Part shown: piece by piece, positions 7,767-16,934 of the stretch
Numbering within the stretch: the stretch's first letter is position 1
How the letters are laid out: each line of letters starts with the position of its first letter
Source: an uncultured Oscillospiraceae bacterium
Lineage (GTDB): Bacteria; Bacillota; Clostridia; Oscillospirales; Acutalibacteraceae
Direction: 5' to 3'
Length of the DNA stretch: 36,068 bases
Assembly: GCA_900543525.1 (NCBI GenBank)
Contig: UQRS01000011.1
Location: 1 to 36,068 of the forward strand
Notes under the pieces: generated by a model
Database searches by the model: none
What the model was told of the DNA's origin: nothing
The model's input: only the letters and a program-made list of their open reading frames with translations
Position numbers and translations under genes: made by a program

Positions 7767-7874
7767 ATACCACGCCTGCGCCCAAATGCCATACCTGCTT
7801 TGCCGCAGCTTCAAATTTGTCAGGATTCCCCCGATAAGGTGCGCGAACCCCCAATGCGAGGAGGCCTTTGGCGC

Positions 7875-7883
7875 TGGTATAAT
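7875..7883 (+). promoter_or_regulatory. Candidate extended -10 promoter of the glycosidase gene
   Basis: TGGTATAAT is an extended -10 (TGn plus perfect TATAAT at 7878-7883). The -35 position (around 7855-7860, TGCGAG) is poor. The predicted start leaves a leader of about 45 bases before the ATG at 7936. GAGAGGTG lies just upstream of that ATG. Confidence 0.5.
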
Positions 7884-7935
7884 CATTCTGCAAGGCGGTT
7901 TTTACCGCAAAAAATTGACGAGAGGTGTGAAGCAT

Positions 7936-10900
7936 ATGTATCGGACTGTGCGAAAATGCATGGCGCTTTTTCTCTCCGCGCTTCTGATCGGGAGCGCTTT
8001 ACTCTCCGCGCCGTGGTCGGCGCTGGCGGACGACGGCGGAGGCTGGCTGGAGATCGCGGGGGTTACGGCAACCTCCTCCATATCGAGCGCGCTAACGCCC
8101 GGCAACCTGATCGACGGGCGGGAGGACACCTTCTGGTCCTCCGAAATTCGGCATGAGGAGTATCCTGCCGAAGGAGAAAGTGCCACCCTCTCGCTGAACG
8201 GGACGGCCAGCGTGAGCAAAATTGCGCTCACCCCGCGAAAGGAGATTTCCTCCGCTTTTCCGCGGGGGGTTTAAGCTCCAGTACTCCCCGGACAAGAAGA
8301 CGTGGCTCGACATTCCGGGACAGAGCTATACCGACTATACCCCCGCAGAAGGGGAGACGGTGTTCACCTTCTCCCCGGTGGAGGCGCAGAAAATCCGTAT
8401 CGTCGCCACGCAGTACGGCAAGGATGACGCCGGATATTATTTGATTCAGTTGGGAGGCGTTCGTGTGTACGGCGTCATAATCGCGCCGCCGGCCGCGGCA
8501 ATCTGGGGCGAGTCCCCGATCACAGAACCGTATGACTATGTTTCGGACGGCAGCTTCTCCGGAAAGGCGCAGCCGGCCTCTCCCGACCCGTTGGTCGCCT
8601 ACCGGTGGGAGAACCCGACCGCCGACGATGCGCTTGAGATTTTTCTGCGCCGGCCGGTTTCGGTGTGGAGCGACACGCCGGAGCAGTTCTCCGGGCTGGA
8701 TAGCCTCACGACCGAGAACGCTGCGGTTGAGGTGAAGGGGGTCGGTTGCATCCGGATGGATTTCGGTGCGGAGTTCGCCGGCTGGCTGGAGATTGACGCG
8801 CCCGACCTCTCGGGAGAGATTACCCTCGGCGTCAGCGAGTATAATCAGCCGGCCATTGTCAACCGGGGGCCGCAGTCTCCCGCAAAGACGGCGACGCCCG
8901 TAAAGTATGGCGATACCTACTGGCTGGAGCTGAACAGCGAGCTGTATGAGGGGGCGCGCTTCGGCTTTATCACGGTCGTCGGTTTTGACCGCCCCTTTAC
9001 CATCACCGGCGTGCGGCTGGTCTGCCAGACCAAGCCGATCAATTACGAGGGCAGCTTTGACAGCGATAACGAGACGCTCAACAAAATCTGGTACGCGGCG
9101 GCCTATGACGTGCGCGCCAATCTGAAGGAGGATTATCTGGCCGCCATTCTGGTCGATCGGGGCGACCGGCACTCCTGGACGGGGGACGCATACACCTCTC
9201 AGGCGGCGTCGCTGGCGGCGTTCGGAAACTATGATTTTATCTTGAAGAACCTGCGGTATACGGCGGTGCGCCCCAACGGCATCGAGAGCTATGAGCTTTA
9301 CTGGGTGCCCAGCCTGATCGACTATTATGAATATTCCGGAGACGCGGCGGGAGTGGAGAGCCTGCTGTCCGAGGCGACCGCCCGCCTCGACCACGCGTAT
9401 GAGATTTACGGCAGCAATCCCTCCCTCGGCTTTTTCGGCTGGGACGAGCGGCTGGGCGCCGGGTTTGAAAACCCAAATCTGGAGGAGAACCAGAATTCTT
9501 ATAAGCTGCTGTCCATTCAGGCCTGGAAGGATTTTGCGGCCGTTCTGACCGGGATCGGGCAAACCGGCCTGGCGCAGAAATACGCCGGCTATGCCGATGA
9601 AAAAACGGCCGAGCTGACCGCCGATCCGGAGTTTTATAAGGCGTACGGACTCCATGCCTCGGCCGACGCGATCAACGCCGGCGTGGGAGATGTGGATACG
9701 CTGTATCACGCGGATTTTGGCGACCGGCTGAACCGGATTTCCTACTCTCCCTTTAACGAATATATGCTGCTGCAGGCCATGGCAAGGGCCGGGAAATACG
9801 ACGATGCTATCTCGGCCGTTCTGGATCTGTGGGGCGGGCAGATCAAGTACGGCGGCACCATGTTTTTTGAGACCTTCCGCCCCGGCTGGAATGAGATCAT
9901 CGGCCAGAACGACCCCGTTCCCAACAATCAGGCAGGCTATACCAGCCTCGCCCATCCGTGGAGTGCCGGTGTGCTTTCCTGGCTGAATGAGGAGATTCTG
10001 GGCATTAAGGCTGAGACGGCCGGTTTTTCCAGCTTTACGGTAAAGCCGCACCTCGGCCGGCAACTGGAGTGGGTGTCGGGCGGCACGCCTACACCCTATG
10101 GAACAATCGAGGCCTCCTTCGATACCGCCGCCGGCCTGCATACCGTGACCGTGCCGGAGGGGACGGTGGCCACCGTCGCCATCCCCAAGGTGGAGCGCCG
10201 GATTGCCGCGATTACCCTGAACGGCGGCGCCGCCTCTCCTACTGAGGAGGACGCGGACTACCTCTACTTCACCGGGCTTGCGTCCGGCAGCTACACCTTC
10301 CGGACGCAGTATGACGGAACGACGCCGGAGTATGTGGAGGGGGAATATCTCTATCCGGCGGAGTTTGTCGGGATGGACACCGAAACCAGAGGAAGCTGGA
10401 ACGGCGTCTACGGCGCCGACGGATATCTGCTGCCGGGGTATAACGGCGATGATGTCCGCGTGCTGCCGGAGTATGTCCGCAGCGTCCGCCTCTCCAAAGG
10501 GCGCAGAGTGACGCTGGCGGCCACTTCCGACGATGCGCGGGCGATGCCCTCCAACCCCTTCGGCGCGGGAGGCCGGGCGCTCGGCGCTTATCAGAGCGAT
10601 GACGACACCGCCTGCTACCAGACCTTCGCGGTGGATATTGATCTTTTAAGAGAGCAGGAATACACGGTGGCGCTCTATTTCGCTGATTGGGAGTGCGCCG
10701 GCCGGGAGCTGATGGTGGAGATGTTTGACGGCCGAACCCTGAATCTGATTGCGCCGCTGCAGGCTCTGCATGATTACAGCGGCGGGGTGTACCTGGTCTA
10801 TCGCTGCGACCGGTCGACGCGTTTTCGCATCAACCACATCCGTGGAAAGAACGCGAGCCTCAGCGGTATTTTCTTCGGAGAAGGGGCAGGGAGCGCCTCC

Positions 10901-12325
10901 GTCCGCTCGACCGAGCTGGTGGATGACCCGGACGCGAGAATTACCTATACCGGCGCGTGGAATCACAACCCGCTCGGCGACGCGTATAACGGCACCTTCA
11001 TCTACACCGACGCGGCCGGCGCTTCGGCCGAGCTGCGCTTCACCGGTAGCGGCGTCGCCTATGTCGCCAGCTTGGAGAACAACCGCGGCATTGCGGAGGT
11101 TTATCTGGATGGGGAATACCGCGGGAGGTTCGATCTCTATTCGGCCGGTACGGTGCGGCAGGATCCTGTTTTTGCCGACAACGACCTGGAGTACGGCGAG
11201 CACACCATCAGAGTGGTCGTCACGGGGGAGAAAAATCCGCTGGCTACCGGCGCTTATGTGGATATTGACGCTTTTGAAATTCACATGCCTTTCACAAATG
11301 TGCGGGAGTCCAAAACGGACGACCGGGATGCCGTAGTTTCCTATACCGGTGCGTGGACGCACGATCCCATCGGCGGCGCCTGGCAGGATACCTTCGGCTA
11401 TTCCGGGCAGACGGGCGACACCGCCGCCTTTACCTTTACCGGCGTCGGCATTTCCTACATCGCCAGCAGGGAGGCCAACCGGGGCATCGCGCAGATTCGT
11501 GTCGACGGCGAGGTGAAGGGGACGGTTGACCTCTATTCGGCCGAAACGCTGCGCCAGCAGGAGGTGTTCCGGCTGGACGGTCTGCCCGACGGGCAGCACA
11601 CGATCGAGGTCGCAGTAACGGGGGAGAAAAATCCGCAGTCCAGCGGTGTTTATGTAGATGTAGACGCCTTTGCGGTTCGTTCGCCCCTGTATAATGTAAG
11701 CTCCCTTGCGGATGGCATGACGATACAAAATCCCAAGCGGGGCGCGGCCTCGCTTACCCCGCCGCCCATGCCGGAGGGGTTCACCGTCTCGATCGTGGAG
11801 AGCAGCCGGCCGGAGGTTTTGGGCCCTGACGGAAGCATCCATGCGCTGCGGGAGGATACGACCCTGCAGCTTACCCTGCAGGTTTCCGACGGGCAAAGCA
11901 CTGCCCGGAGAATAGTCTCGATTACGGTGCCCGGCACGGCTTCTTCGGAAGCGGAAATACAGCAGGTGATTGAGCGGATCGCGGCTCTGCCCGACCGCTG
12001 CGCCCTCGCGCTCTCCGATATGGAGGCGGTTTCGGCCGCTCGCTCGGCGCATGAGGCTTTGGACGCCGCCGGTCGGGAGCGGGTCACCAACCTCTCCAAG
12101 CTTGTTCAGCTGGAGCGGGATCTGCAGATACTCTCCTCCGGCAGGCGGGGAGATGTGGATATGGACGACAGCCGCACGGTGTCGGATGTTGTCCTGCTGC
12201 GCGGCGTGATCGTCAGCGGGGAAAGACTGCCGTCCGCGCAGTTCTGGTCGGCCGACCTGGACGGGGACGGCAAGCTGACGGTGAGTGATGTGATTGCGCT
12301 TCGTCAGATGATCGTGCAGGCATAG
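7936..12325 (+). CDS. Secreted discoidin / alpha-L-rhamnosidase-like / dockerin protein, one frameshift
   Basis: A secreted glycosidase of about 1462 residues if one frameshift is corrected. Order: signal peptide (1-33, ending SALA), F5/8 type C (discoidin) carbohydrate-binding domain (about 36-185), GH78-like six-hairpin domain (about 350-715) with DRGDRHSWTGDAY and GTMFFETFRPGWNE, two tandem modules of about 120 residues (near 995-1118 and 1127-1246, each with YTGAW, NRGIA, DLYSA and VTGEKNP), a helical linker, and a type I dockerin (about 1404-1462) with DVDMDDSRTVSDVVLLR and DLDGDGKLTVSDVIALR. The frame breaks at a run of six G (8264-8269); five G would give FPRGFKLQYS, the expected discoidin sequence. 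The dockerin implies attachment to a cohesin elsewhere. The GH78-like assignment is by motif; the sugar specificity is unknown. Confidence 0.85.
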
Positions 12326-12577
12326 GCCGCCGGACTGCGGGGTATTTTAGAGAGGGCGGCGGCCGGTTCTTCCAACGATCGGTCATCAGGAGGATCGGCA
12401 ACCCGACGACCTGCCATCAGGGTACCCCGCCGCCGATCTGCCGGCCTGATGGTCTGACTACCTGACGTCCCGGCCGCTTAAAAGGCTGGAGGGGATGAGG
12501 GGTGCAGCAGGTCAGACGATCATGCGGCCGCACTGCCGCCCGACCGAACGATGTTTTTTAAAATAACGCAAACTGCA
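12326..12577. other. Intergenic stretch after the dockerin gene
   Basis: No gene is seen. An inverted repeat CCATCAGG (12414-12421) and CCTGATGG (12445-12452) lies in the middle with further short related pieces (TCATCAGG at 12383, CTGACTACCTGACG near 12455). There is no T run after it, so it is not a clear terminator. Confidence 0.45.
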
Positions 12578-12615
12578 AACAAGCCGCTCATGCTTCCTTG
12601 CATAAGCGGCTTGTT
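12578..12615 (-). terminator. Terminator of the hisS-aspS operon
   Basis: Arms AACAAGCCGCT (12578-12588) and AGCGGCTTGTT (12605-12615) pair perfectly over 11 bp, extended by ATGC/GCAT around a small loop. It lies 56 bp after the aspS stop. The minus-strand T run (TTATTTT) is about 12 bases further on, so termination may be helped by the stem's strength. Confidence 0.7.
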
Positions 12616-12671
12616 GATCGTTTTACACTGTAAGTGGAGAGGCTTACTCCCCCTTTTGCCGGTGGAAAAAT

Positions 12672-14462
12672 CTATTCCTCCTCGAGGGAATAGGCGGCGA
12701 TGTGCAGGTCGTCAAGCTGCGCCTGATCGACCGGGGCGGGTGCGCCGCTCATCAGCTCGGAGGAGTTGGACACCTTCGGGAAAGCCACAACGTCGCGCAG
12801 GCTTCCGCAATCCAGCATGCACATAATCAGCCGGTCGAGGCCGATGCCCATGCCGCCGTGCGGCGGCGCGCCGTAACGGAAGGCATCGGTCAAAAATCCG
12901 AATTTCTGATACGCCTCCTCATCCGAAAGGCCGAGCGCCTCAAACATCTTTTTCTGCAGCTCGGGATCGGTGATCCGGATCGAGCCGCTCGACAGCTCGA
13001 TCCCGTTCAGCACGAGGTCGTAGGCGCGGGCGAAAACCTTCTCCGGCTCGGAGTCGAGGTAGGGAATGCATTCCTCCAGCGGGGCGGTGAAGGGGTGGTG
13101 CATGGCGAGATACTTGCCGGTTTCCTCCTCCAGCTCGAAGAAGGGCATCTCGGTGATCCAGGTGAAGTTGAACCGCCCCTCCGGAATCCGGTCGAGCCGC
13201 CGCGCCACCTCACACCGCAGGGCGCCGAGGGTGGGGAGGACAACCCTGTTGCGGTCGGCGACAAAGAGGGCGACATCCCCCTTCTCCAGCCCCATGCGGG
13301 AGAGAATGGCCTCCATCTCCGCCTCCGACAGGAATTTGGCGAAGGCGCAGGTCGGTGTATCCTCCACAAACCGGATGAAGGCGAGGCCGCCTGCGCCGAT
13401 GCCGCGGACGAACTCGGTCAGCTTGTCGATCTCCTTCCGGGTCAGCTTTTCGGTACCGCCCTTGACCGTGATGCCGCGGACGCTGCCGCCCTTCTGCACC
13501 GCGCCGGAGAAAACCCCGAAGCCGCAGTTTTCTACCAGGTCGGAGATGTTGATGATCTTCATGTCAAACCGGGTGTCCGGCTTGTCCGAGCCATAGGTCT
13601 CCATCGCTTCGGTATAGGTCATGCGGGGGAGGGGGAGGGGCACATCGACATTCAGCACCTCTTTAAAAGCGTGGGCGATATACCCTTCGGCGATGGACTG
13701 AATCTCCGCCTCATCGGTGAAGGAAAGCTCAAGGTCAATCTGGGTGAATTCCGGCTGCCGGTCAGCCCGGAGATCCTCATCCCGGAAGCAACGGGCAATC
13801 TGCATATACCGGTCGAAGCCGGAGAGCATCAGCAGCTGCTTGTATAGCTGGGGAGACTGGGGCAGGGCGAAAAAGCTGCCCGGATGCACGCGGGAGGGTA
13901 CGAGGTAATCGCGCGCCCCCTCCGGCGTGGATTTGATGAGCATGGGCGTCTCAATCTCATAAAAGCCCTGCTCGTCGAAATAGTCGCGGGTCACCTTGGC
14001 CAGCCGGTGGCGCAGCGCCAGATTGCGCTGGAGAACCGGACGCCGCAGGTCGAGGTAGCGGTATTTCAGCCGCAGCTCCTCCTTGGTGTCGGTGTCGTCC
14101 GTAATCTCAAACGGCGGGGTCTCGGCCGCGCCGAGGACGCGCAGATCGGTTACGGCGACTTCGATCCGGCCGGTCGGCAGATCGGGGTTGATCGAGGAAC
14201 GCAGCCGCACCTCTCCCCTTGCCATGAGGACGTATTCCGACCGCACGGCGAAGGCTTTTTCAAAAACCTCCCGCGCGGTGGCGTCGTCAAAGGCCAGCTG
14301 CACGATGCCGGTCCGGTCGCGCAGGTCAATGAAGATCAGTCCGCCGAGGTCGCGCTGCCGCTGCACCCAACCGCAGACGACCGCTTCCTTTCCTGCGTCG
14401 GTTTCACGCAGGTCGCCGCAGTAATGGGTGCGGCGCAGCCCCTTCATGGTATCCAGTTTCAT
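12672..14462 (-). CDS. aspS: Aspartyl-tRNA synthetase
   Basis: A class IIb synthetase charging tRNA-Asp (whether it also charges tRNA-Asn cannot be told from sequence alone). The 596 residues match the bacterial long form: N-terminal OB-fold anticodon domain (CGWVQRQRDLGGLIFIDLRD), the catalytic core with motif 2 (FRDEDLRADRQPEFTQIDLE), the bacterial GAD insertion (about 290-420), and motif 3 (GMGIGLDRLIM). The frame is open to a GTG at 14471, but the ATG at 14462 is better spaced from AAAAAGGG. It follows hisS after about 135 bp and has no promoter of its own that I can see, so the T-box upstream of hisS should control both. Confidence 0.96.
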   Translation of the reverse strand: MKLDTMKGLRRTHYCGDLRETDAGKEAVVCGWVQRQRDLGGLIFIDLRDRTGIVQLAFDDATAREVFEKAFAVRSEYVLMARGEVRLRSSINPDLPTGRIEVAVTDLRVLGAAETPPFEITDDTDTKEELRLKYRYLDLRRPVLQRNLALRHRLAKVTRDYFDEQGFYEIETPMLIKSTPEGARDYLVPSRVHPGSFFALPQSPQLYKQLLMLSGFDRYMQIARCFRDEDLRADRQPEFTQIDLELSFTDEAEIQSIAEGYIAHAFKEVLNVDVPLPLPRMTYTEAMETYGSDKPDTRFDMKIINISDLVENCGFGVFSGAVQKGGSVRGITVKGGTEKLTRKEIDKLTEFVRGIGAGGLAFIRFVEDTPTCAFAKFLSEAEMEAILSRMGLEKGDVALFVADRNRVVLPTLGALRCEVARRLDRIPEGRFNFTWITEMPFFELEEETGKYLAMHHPFTAPLEECIPYLDSEPEKVFARAYDLVLNGIELSSGSIRITDPELQKKMFEALGLSDEEAYQKFGFLTDAFRYGAPPHGGMGIGLDRLIMCMLDCGSLRDVVAFPKVSNSSELMSGAPAPVDQAQLDDLHIAAYSLEEE

Positions 14463-14523
14463 CTTCTTCACCCTTTTTCAAAAATGCCCGTGGCGGGCTT
14501 TATGTATTTTGGCACAAGGCAGC

Positions 14524-14580
14524 CCGAAAAGCTTTTTCAAAAGCCGTCCGAAACGGCAGGCCTTTGGAAATGCTTTTCGG
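14524..14580 (-). other. Nested hairpin between hisS and aspS
   Basis: Perfect 9-bp arms CCGAAAAGC (14524-14532) and GCTTTTCGG (14572-14580) enclose a second small hairpin (GCCG/CGGC). There is no T run on the minus strand, so this looks like an mRNA processing or stability element inside the operon rather than a terminator. Confidence 0.5.
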
Positions 14581-14597
14581 CTTGGCCGGAGAGGCCT

Positions 14598-15935
14598 TTA
14601 TCGCTCGACCCCGAAGAGGGTGTCCAGCTCTCCGACCGACTCGGTCAGGTCGCTCAGCGCGCCGGAGATGCTTTTCTCATACACGGCGGCGATCAGCCCG
14701 TCGGGGAGGGTGACCTCCGTCTCCTCGCCGGTTTCCATATTCTTAAGCTGCGCGCGTCCCGCATCCAGTTCGCTGTCCCCCAGCACGACGGTGTAGGCGG
14801 CGCCCAGCTTGTTGGCGTATTTCATCTGCGCCTTGAGACTGCGGCTGCAGAGGTCGGTCAGGGCGACAAACCCCTCCTCCCGCAGCGAAGTGCAGAGGGC
14901 GGTGGCCTCCCGTCCGGCGCGCGCACCCATCGGCGCGATGTAGATGTCCGGCCGCTTTTCCTCCGGGAAGGGGGCGCCGACCGCCTCCATCACCAGAAGC
15001 AGACGCTCGATCCCCATGGCAAAGCCGAGAGCGGGTACTTCGCCGCCGCCCATCTGGCCGATCAGGCCGTCGTACCTTCCGCCGCCGCAGACGGTCGCCT
15101 GCGCGCCGATGTCGCCCGAGACAAACTCGAACACCGTGCGGGTGTAGTAGTCGAGGCCGCGGACAATGTGCGGATTGACGGTGTAAGAGATGTGCGCGGC
15201 GTCCAGATGCGTCTTGACCTCCTCAAAATGGGCGGCACAGTCGTCGCAGAGGTAGTCCAGCATGACCGGCGCGGCTGCGGCAATCTCCGAACAGACCGGC
15301 GATTTGCAGTCGAGAATACGCATCGGGTTGCGCTCCAGCCGGTCGCGGCAGGTGGAGCATAGTGTCTCCTCGTGTGCGTGGAAGTAGGCCTTCAGCGCTT
15401 CGTGATACCTGGCGCGGCAGGTGGGGCAGCCGATCGAGTTGATCTCGAGAGAGAGGCGGGTGATCCCCAGCCCGTCAAGCAGGTGCCCCGCCAGAGAGAT
15501 GACCTCCGCGTCCGCGGCGGGGGAGGCGGCGCCGAAGCACTCCACGCCGAACTGATGAAACTCGCGCAGGCGGCCGGCCTGCGGCTTTTCGTACCGGTAG
15601 CAGCCGCCGATGTAGCAAACCTTGACCGGCAGCGCGCCGTGAATCAATCCGTGCTCGATGGCTGCGCGGACGCTGCCGGCGGTCAGCTCCGGCCGCAGCG
15701 TAATCGAACGGCCGCCCTTGTCGGTGAAGGTGTACATCTCCTTCTGCACGACGTCGGTGGTGTCGCCGACGCTTTTCTGAAACACTTCGGTATGCTCAAA
15801 GACCGGCGGCCGGATCTCTTTAAATCCAAAGAGGGCGGCCGTCTCCAGCATTTTCTGCTCGACATACTGCCATTTTGCGCTCTGCTCAGGGAGGACGTCC
15901 TGCGTTCCCTTGGGCGCTGCGTTGTTCTGTGCCAT
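14598..15935 (-). CDS. hisS: Histidyl-tRNA synthetase
   Basis: A class IIa synthetase charging tRNA-His. At 445 residues it is somewhat longer than the usual 420-430. It begins NNAAPKGTQDVLPEQSAKWQ and shows motif 2 (FTDKGGRSITLRPELTAGSVRA, with YRYEKPQAGRLREFHQFGVE), the histidine loop RGLDYYTRTVFEFVSG, and CGGGRYDGLIGQMGG. A four-cysteine cluster (CPTC and CSTC, near residues 175-210) is a putative zinc site. The C-terminal anticodon domain is present. The ATG has GGAAAGGAAG upstream. Control is by the T-box at 16108-16372. Confidence 0.96.
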   Translation of the reverse strand: MAQNNAAPKGTQDVLPEQSAKWQYVEQKMLETAALFGFKEIRPPVFEHTEVFQKSVGDTTDVVQKEMYTFTDKGGRSITLRPELTAGSVRAAIEHGLIHGALPVKVCYIGGCYRYEKPQAGRLREFHQFGVECFGAASPAADAEVISLAGHLLDGLGITRLSLEINSIGCPTCRARYHEALKAYFHAHEETLCSTCRDRLERNPMRILDCKSPVCSEIAAAAPVMLDYLCDDCAAHFEEVKTHLDAAHISYTVNPHIVRGLDYYTRTVFEFVSGDIGAQATVCGGGRYDGLIGQMGGGEVPALGFAMGIERLLLVMEAVGAPFPEEKRPDIYIAPMGARAGREATALCTSLREEGFVALTDLCSRSLKAQMKYANKLGAAYTVVLGDSELDAGRAQLKNMETGEETEVTLPDGLIAAVYEKSISGALSDLTESVGELDTLFGVER

Positions 15936-16107
15936 GTTGGTTTCTTCCTTTCCGATTCCGAAATGCGGTAAAATTTGAAGCCCCGCCGTGTAAAGTCAAT
16001 GCGGTTTTCCTGCGGCGGGCGAAACGTTTGTACGCTCGTACGCTCGTGCGGCCATGCAGATAAAGCAGCGGCCGGACGCGTCTATCTGATGTTGCTTAAC
16101 GGCCGTG

Positions 16108-16372
16108 TAAAGAGAAAATCCCCGTCCCGAAAAAGGGACGAGGACGATTGTTTACCCGTGGTGCCACCCCGATTGAACGGCGGAAAATGCCGTTCCACTC
16201 AAAAGGCCCCTAACGCGGGCGAGACGGGCCGAAAGGCCGGCTCGGTGGGTGTCTTCACAAAAATCCGCGGCTGCAAGGCGCTCTCAGCCGATGGCGCCTT
16301 TTTCTGTAAGCGGCGAAAACGGATGCTACTTGGTCCACGTCAAAGCCATTCCAGTATTTTTGGGGATGTGCA
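16108..16372 (-). promoter_or_regulatory. T-box riboswitch controlling hisS-aspS
   Basis: On the minus strand the conserved T-box core GGGTGGCACCACGGG lies at 16155-16169. It is followed by a terminator hairpin CGTCCC (16135-16140) / GGGACG (16123-16128) and ATTTTCTC. Upstream is a stem I-like region with an AGTA element (near 16327-16330), a distal hairpin AAGGCGC/GCGCCTT, and then GTGAAGACACCC, the expected place of the specifier. That specifier contains GAC (Asp) and, one base on, CAC (His) as overlapping GACAC. Uncharged tRNA would stabilise the antiterminator and allow hisS-aspS transcription. The T-box core and terminator are plain; the exact specifier is inferred. Confidence 0.9.
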
Positions 16373-16373
16373 G

Positions 16374-16778
16374 TCAGCGCTGGGGATTGACAATATTCCG
16401 CCAGTCGAGGTCGCCGCGCTCCAGCCCGTGGATCAGCACCTCAGCCGTGGCGATGTTGGTGGCCACGGGGATGTTGTGCACGTCGCAGAGGCGAAGCAGC
16501 GCCGCTTCATCCGGCTCGCTCGGCTTGGGGTTCAGCGGGTCGCGGAACAGCAGAACCAGATCAATCTCGTCGCAGCTGATGCGGGAGGCAAGCTGCTGCG
16601 CACCGCCCTGACTGCCGCTTAAAAACTTCATAATCTCCAAGCCCGTCGCGTCGGAGACAAGTTTGCCGGTCGTGCCGGTGGCGAGGATGGTATGTCGGCT
16701 TAAAATGCCGCAATACGCAATACAAAATTGAACCATCAATTCTTTTTTTGCGTCGTGCGCAATCAGTGCAATGTTCAT
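16374..16778 (-). CDS. mgsA: Methylglyoxal synthase
   Basis: This enzyme converts dihydroxyacetone phosphate to methylglyoxal, a bypass used when sugar phosphates pile up. The 134 residues show the whole family pattern: NIALIAHDAKKELMVQF, LATGTTGKLV, LSGSQGGAQQLASRI, the catalytic region LVLLFRDPLNPKPSEPD, and PVATNIATAEVLI. The ATG has GGAGG upstream. It has its own strong promoter after the PBP2 gene, and its stop lies directly before the T-box. Confidence 0.95.
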   Translation of the reverse strand: MNIALIAHDAKKELMVQFCIAYCGILSRHTILATGTTGKLVSDATGLEIMKFLSGSQGGAQQLASRISCDEIDLVLLFRDPLNPKPSEPDEAALLRLCDVHNIPVATNIATAEVLIHGLERGDLDWRNIVNPQR

Positions 16779-16875
16779 AAAATGCCTCCTGTTCCTGAAT
16801 TTATTTTGTCATCGCGGTTCGCAACCTTTAAAGATTGTGCGGCGATGGCATAATGATCAATAAAACTACTTTTTT

Positions 16876-16904
16876 ATAATACCACGGGGGAGAAACTTTG
16901 TCAA
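16876..16904 (-). promoter_or_regulatory. Sigma-A type promoter of mgsA
   Basis: On the minus strand TTGACA (16899-16904), a 17-bp spacer and TATTAT (16876-16881) preceded by TG form a near-consensus promoter. It lies about 100 bases before the mgsA start and just past the PBP2 stop codon. Confidence 0.85.
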
Positions 16905-16934
16905 AAGGTTTTCGTGCAAAATTTATAAAAATTG

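Larger units (their letters stand above)
7306..7935. other. 630-bp gene-free region packed with palindromic elements
   Basis: This divergent intergenic region separates the minus-strand acpS operon from the plus-strand glycosidase gene. No open frame in it looks like a protein. It holds three unrelated palindromes in a row: family B copy 1 (7484-7525), family A copy 2 (7582-7644) and element C (7713-7766). Two minus-strand TGGTATAAT sites lie at the right ends of A and C. A plus-strand extended -10 at 7875-7883 precedes the glycosidase. Confidence 0.7.

Noticed and set aside
8228..10141. A 637-codon minus-strand open frame opposite the dockerin glycosidase
   Set aside because: Low-complexity composition, no motif or start signal, and the plus strand has clear domains.
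16029..16048. Short tandem repeat GTACGCTC (about 2.5 units) in the hisS leader
   Set aside because: Too short to distinguish from chance; no structure around it.
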